DNA of 64,000 bases, taken from assembly GCA_027625915.1 (NCBI GenBank), contig JANTQA010000019.1, forward strand, positions 1,245,001 through 1,309,000, in the 5' to 3' direction. A program made the translations under genes and the position numbers. The notes beneath the pieces are model-generated. The model was given only the letters and a program-made list of their open reading frames with translations, searched no databases and was not told the origin of the DNA. Numbering within the stretch: the first letter of the stretch is position 1; each line of letters starts with the position of its first letter. Source of the DNA: Anaeramoeba flamelloides (lineage: Eukaryota > Metamonada > Anaeramoebidae). Positions 60,201-64,000 of this stretch are shown piece by piece.

Positions 60201-62669
60201 GATACCTATAACAATTATTCAATAATAGTTCACTTATCAATAATAAGTTAAAAATTAGATTATTTAAATCTTTTATAATAAGTCCGTTGGCATATGGGTT
60301 AGAAATATATAATTATGAAATAAAAACTTTAAATTATTTAAAATTCTTGAATTAATACATGTATTACTGGAATATGTAAAATAAACAGAAATAAACCAAA
60401 ATTCTTATTTACAAAACAGAATTTAAAATCGAAAATATGATAATTACAGTAAAAAAAAAGAAATCCACATTCAAAAAGAAATTAGAAAATTTATCTCTAC
60501 CTAATTTAGAAAAATTAATAAAATTTAACCAAAGAATAAATAATAAAATCAATTGGAATTTAAAAGATATTATCGAACTAAAAAAAGAAATATACAAATA
60601 CACATATAATGAGTTGTTGAATTCTACAAGTTGGAAGTGTAGTTAGCTTTTTTTTAATTTGAGAAACAAAAAGAACATTTTTGAAATTTTCTTTTTATTT
60701 CTGAAATTAAAAAAAGCCGCCTTTAGGTTTTCCATAATTTAAAAGAATTAAGTTAAATCTTTAATTTTAATCTATTCCTTTGAATTCTGGAAAACCTAGG
60801 CACTTGACGGCACTCTACGGCACTCCCCAAAAGCATTTTACAATAATAAAATCTCAAAATTCTTTATTTAAAACTCAAAAATAAAATAAAAATTTCAAAT
60901 AAATTTTGTCCTTTATGTTTAAAGTATAAACAGAAGGAAATTATAGAAAATATTGATCATTTTTTATGTGTATACACTTCCTATGAAAAAGATGGATTAA
61001 TGTTTCGCAATAAATTAAAATAAATCAATCTTAATGAAATAATTTTAAACTGTGATAGTTTGAAATTATTTCCATTAATTAATAATCATGAAATCTATGA
61101 CTTCACGGTTATATTTCCTTTCAGAAATTTAAGTCTAAGGACAACTAGAGTGTAATTTACACTTCTTCAATAATAAAAAAAATAAATTACATTTTTTTAT
61201 TGGAAAATGACAGATTAACAATAAAATAAAATATTAGTAAAGAAAGAGACCTAAGGAACCTAAAGTTGATCGCTGATCAATTTAGTATTGATTTTATTAA
61301 AGGATCTAAATCGTATAGTATTTATTTTTTTGACTTTAGTGAGATGATTAGATTTTATATTTTTTAATTTTTTGAAATAAGTGGAAATAAAAAGGTACAC
61401 ACAAATAAGAATAATAATTTATTTGTATTTTTTGCAAGAACACCCCTCATTAAGGACTATGTTTTTAGGTAAAAATAGTGAAATAACGTATAAAATCGCC
61501 CTTTAAAGAGTTATCTAATTCAAGTAATATTTGTCCAAGGAGAATTTCTTTTAGAAAAAATGTGAAATTTTCACATTTTCAACAATTTTCACAATTTTTA
61601 CCTTGTTAGATCCATGCAAAATTTTGATTTTAATATTTTAGAATTTCCATTTCAACTTTCGGAACTCACACTATTTTCTCGGGCTGTTCTTCATTTTTTT
61701 TTACATTTGATTTTACAAGTTTGAAATGTTCTCAAATTTGAAATCCACTTGAAAATTCCCATAATCCATTTTTTGTAATTATTTTTTTTGTTATTTTCAA
61801 TTTTCCCTTTCATTGAAAAACAAAGAAAAATAGTATTCCTGAAAAGGTAAAGATGATAAAAAATGTTTTTTTTTTTTTTTTTCCAATTTCTTCAGTGTGA
61901 AAATTTTTTGTGAGAAGTGAAAGTGAAATAACACGATTAATCAACTCCCTCAAGGGTGGGAACGTAGTCCTTAAATGGTTGGTTTTATTGATTTTTATTC
62001 TTTTTGTAAATAAGAATTGTCATTTCTAAGGTGATTATTGATGGGACTAATCCAAAAAATTGAATGATTCATTTGATTTCATATTTTATAAAACATACCT
62101 GTATATGAGCAACCAAAAAATAAAAAATGAAAAAAGAAAAGGTACTGGGATGAATTTGCAAAGTTTTTTGTAATTTTTTCAATTGTTGTCGAAAAAACAA
62201 GAATTGAAGTTTGAAATTTTTTAAAAAAAAAAGGTTAATTAAATGGTTTGCAGTCACTGTTTGAAGTACTTTGAACTTAAGAACAGGAACAAATGGAGTT
62301 TGTTCATTTCTGAAAGTTTTGACATTAGAAAAATGTCAAAAAGATTGATCTTTGAAACCAAAAGAAAAAAGAATTATGTTAAAAAAAAACATTTCCAAAA
62401 TATTTACTTTCGTTTGGGAGATCCTCAAGAAAAAGACCTTCAGGGTTATTATGGTTTTTTGTTAAAGGAGGGGGTTTCAAAAATGTTCCAATTTGTAAGT
62501 CGTAAATTGATTCTGGCTCAATGATAACTACAGTCTTATTTCGATCGATTGCATAAGTGTTTGTTTGTAATTCAATTTCTATTTCTTCTTCATTTAACCC
62601 AATCAAGCCTCGTGGCGTTTCTGTTTCACTTGTTTTTGATAATAAACTTTTGGTTTGGGACTGATCCAT
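57289..62669 (-). CDS. F-box protein with TMEM185-like multi-pass membrane region
   Basis: Exon 1 is 62669-62408 and exon 2 is 58652-57289; donor A/GTAAATA and acceptor AAATTAG join in phase 1 to 541 residues. The junction completes an F-box: LEDLPNE from exon 1 and TLYKIFEYVPIQKLGYLSMT from exon 2, then DDDDFWRKVAQF (about 80-125). F-boxes bind Skp1 in SCF ubiquitin ligases (family knowledge). From about 268 to 531 there are eight hydrophobic segments; the repeated pattern hydrophobic-LDxxxxWSWxxIFIPIYIL (SYKLDHRLDWSWVKIFIPIY at about 421-440, and ISWKITFLPIWIIYG earlier) is that of TMEM185/FAM11 proteins. The N-terminal 80 residues are acidic and soluble. The 3755-bp intron contains a LINE in the opposite orientation. 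Substrates are unknown; membrane-tethered ubiquitin ligase adaptor is inference. Confidence 0.88.
58950..61440 (+). mobile_element. 5'-truncated LINE (non-LTR retrotransposon)
   Basis: Antisense inside the intron of the F-box gene. Pieces in order: pre-RT region (AWNKFIDEINLEFTKNKNFW, about 59059), RT thumb-side helix (59170-59406), RT with SQFGFRKKYDTRIAVLNFL and ITIDIAKCFD (59599-59790), FPGDTLSSILFAL (about 59895), FVDNLILI in place of the FVDD/YADD centre (about 59990), a post-RT basic region (60437-60646) and a C-terminal CxxC-like/IDHFLCVYTSYEKDGLMF knuckle region (about 60905-61140). No endonuclease or ORF1 is visible. Several stops and frame changes lie between the pieces and Asp is replaced in the catalytic centre, so it is dead. 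The exact 3' end is uncertain. Confidence 0.8.
60640..60832. repeat. GGCAC foldback repeat, copy G6, nested in LINE
   Basis: Contains TTTAGGTTTTCCATAATTTA with TGAATTCTGGAAAACCTAGG as its foldback partner, then CACTTGACGGCACTCTACGG followed by CACTCC. LINE-type coding resumes on its right side, so it inserted into the LINE. Confidence 0.7.
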
Positions 62670-62941
62670 TCCAATTCAAATCAAAATACAAAAGAAAAGA
62701 GAAAGTGTTGAAAAAATGAAGAATTTTACAATTATTTTTGGTACATATATTTCGAGAAAGCAACATAGGATTCTTTGAACAGAAAAAATAACAAAAAACT
62801 ATATTGCGAAACCATCATTTTATTTCTATGATCTAATTCTAATTAATTCCAGATTAGTACAAAAGAAGAAAATAAGAATATTGAAAAAACTATGAAATTT
62901 TCCTTGGTTTTCATTTTTTGATTTTTGATCAAATAAAACAA

Positions 62942-63502
62942 CACCCTCAAGGTTGACAATCCCGGAAATTTGAAAAAAGATTGTCTTGTGTCCTTTGGTA
63001 GTTACTTGTTATTTTGGTTCTTATCTGATCGATATTGTGCTTGGTATGGGTTTTAAGAGTGGTTATAAAGGCAATTTTTGACAATTTATTTTTTTTTTCT
63101 TCCAAAATCCGAATTGAAGAGTATAATATTAATAGATAGGAAGTTAAGTTTAAGAACAAATTTCGGTTTTTGTTTGCAGAAGTAATTTTTGTTTTCCTTT
63201 TTTGTCAACTAAACTAAGGGAAAAAACTTTTTTTAAAGGCTCCAAATAATAACAAACTTAATTAAAAAATTCAATCAACAACCCACAAATCTCATTTTTT
63301 TTATAACTTAACTTCCGATAAATTAGTCTTACACTCTTCAATTCGGATTTTGGAAGAAAAAAATTGTTTTTTTTTTTTTCGAATCAATATTAAAACCCAT
63401 ACCAAGCAGAAGATCGATCAGACAAGAATCAAATTAATAAGTAGCCTCCCCGACACAAGATAATCTTTTTTTTTATTACAGGGATTGTAAACCTTGAGGG
63501 TG
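62942..63502. mobile_element. 561-bp long-inverted-repeat element
   Basis: Arms of about 210 bp (62942-63160 and 63300-63502) are imperfect complements: outer CACCCTCAAGGTTGACAATC and TGTAAACCTTGAGGGTG, inner TCTTCCAAAATCCGAATTGA and TCAATTCGGATTTTGGAAGA. Lies about 270 bp upstream of the F-box gene start. No open frame; no clear target duplication. Confidence 0.8.
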
Positions 63503-63904
63503 CTAGTAACTCGAATTATTTTTTTTCCCCTTAAGATAAAAGAGTAATTATTTACATAAGGATACAATTAAACCATGATGTGCAACTTCATTTATCAAGT
63601 TTAGAGAAATGAGTTATCATTTTTATAAGAAATATATTTTACCCAATTAAATACCAATAAAAAGATCTGATTCTTTTGTTTTTGATTATTGTATTTTTGG
63701 ATCAAATTAGAAAAAGAAAAATTTGCAAAAGAGTTTTATTTTGAAGAAATATCACTTTTAGCATTTACCTTAATATATGAGACCTTGTTTAAAAAAATAA
63801 TATTTGATCTTAGAATCTTATTTTAAAAAACAATAAAAATAAATCAAATATTGAATCATTAAAATTAAAAAAATAATTCATTTATTTTATTCACAAATTT
63901 TTAT

Positions 63905-63972
63905 TCAATTTTTTTGAAATTTAAAAGCATAGGCCATATTCATTTCGAAATATTCAGAGTATAAAGAAGGAG
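63905..63972 (-). CDS. possible last exon of a gene beyond the right edge
   Basis: After TGCTTACAG a frame reads PSLYSEYFEMNMAYAFKF, a few residues and TGA (63907-63905). The composition is protein-like, but only about 22 residues are available and no family is recognised. Confidence 0.3.
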
Positions 63973-64000
63973 CTGTAAGCATGATAATTGATTATTTTAT

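Noticed and set aside
62069-62257. Minus-strand 62-codon hydrophobic frame with a GTATGT after it
   Set aside because: It would lie between F-box exons 1 and 2 and breaks the phase that joins them; most likely a chance frame in the intron.
62243-62524. Plus-strand 93-codon frame (MVCSHCLKYFELK...)
   Set aside because: It overlaps, antisense, the first exon of the F-box gene, whose reading is supported by phase and by an F-box across the junction.
1-64000. CRISPR arrays, tRNA or rRNA genes, bacterial operon signals
   Set aside because: No regular spaced repeats, no T-loop/anticodon arrangement and no ribosomal RNA words seen; the window is eukaryotic nuclear DNA.

Overview
This is an A+T-rich, intron-containing protist nuclear window, about 64 kb with no prokaryotic, organellar or tRNA/rRNA genes that I can see. 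Five genes can be joined exon to exon with phase-consistent GT-AG introns: an AKT/PKB-like PH+AGC kinase (1516-6170, minus), a lysosomal-type GH30 glucosylceramidase (14220-19042, plus), a TBC-domain RabGAP (39165-40850, plus), an ALIX/BRO1-V-domain protein (46218-51937, minus), and an F-box protein fused to a TMEM185-like multi-pass membrane region (57289-62669, minus). A sixth two-exon gene (23562-24846, minus) encodes an unrecognised basic/acidic 291-residue protein. The gene set, the Gln/Asn- and Lys/Glu-rich tails and the sparse layout suggest a free-living amoeboid or flagellate protist. Anaeramoeba is my best guess; this is inference, not proven by the sequence.

Layout: 1-1515 repeat-bearing edge; 1.5-6.2 kb PKB; 6.2-14.2 kb mostly fossil DNA transposons; 14.2-19.0 kb glucosylceramidase, with two MITEs in its intron; 19.0-23.5 kb repeats, including a MITE inside a MITE; 23.6-24.8 kb unknown gene; 25-39 kb gene-poor, with a UBA-like first exon (30900-30998, minus), exon-like fragments, a TTAA-flanked 2-kb element and several MITEs; 39.2-40.9 kb TBC gene; 41-46 kb mostly non-coding; 46.2-51.9 kb ALIX; 52.5-53.6 kb a large foldback element abutting a PI-PLC X-domain fragment; 54-57 kb repeats and doubtful exons; 57.3-62.7 kb F-box/TMEM185 gene whose intron holds a 5'-truncated LINE that itself carries another repeat; 62.9-63.5 kb a long inverted repeat; right edge a possible last exon of a further gene.

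Introns fall in two size classes: 91, 118, 152, 269, 324 and 409 bp against 2676, 2962, 3401 and 3755 bp. Every one of the four large introns holds recognisable repeat DNA, so intron growth by insertion is the simplest reading. Functionally PKB (PIP3 signalling), TBC (Rab inactivation), ALIX (ESCRT/endosome), glucosylceramidase (lysosome) and PI-PLC X are all membrane or lipid related, but nothing here shows co-regulation. The most novel items are the F-box/TMEM185 architecture and several apparently undescribed transposon families whose termini and target sites can be read directly.
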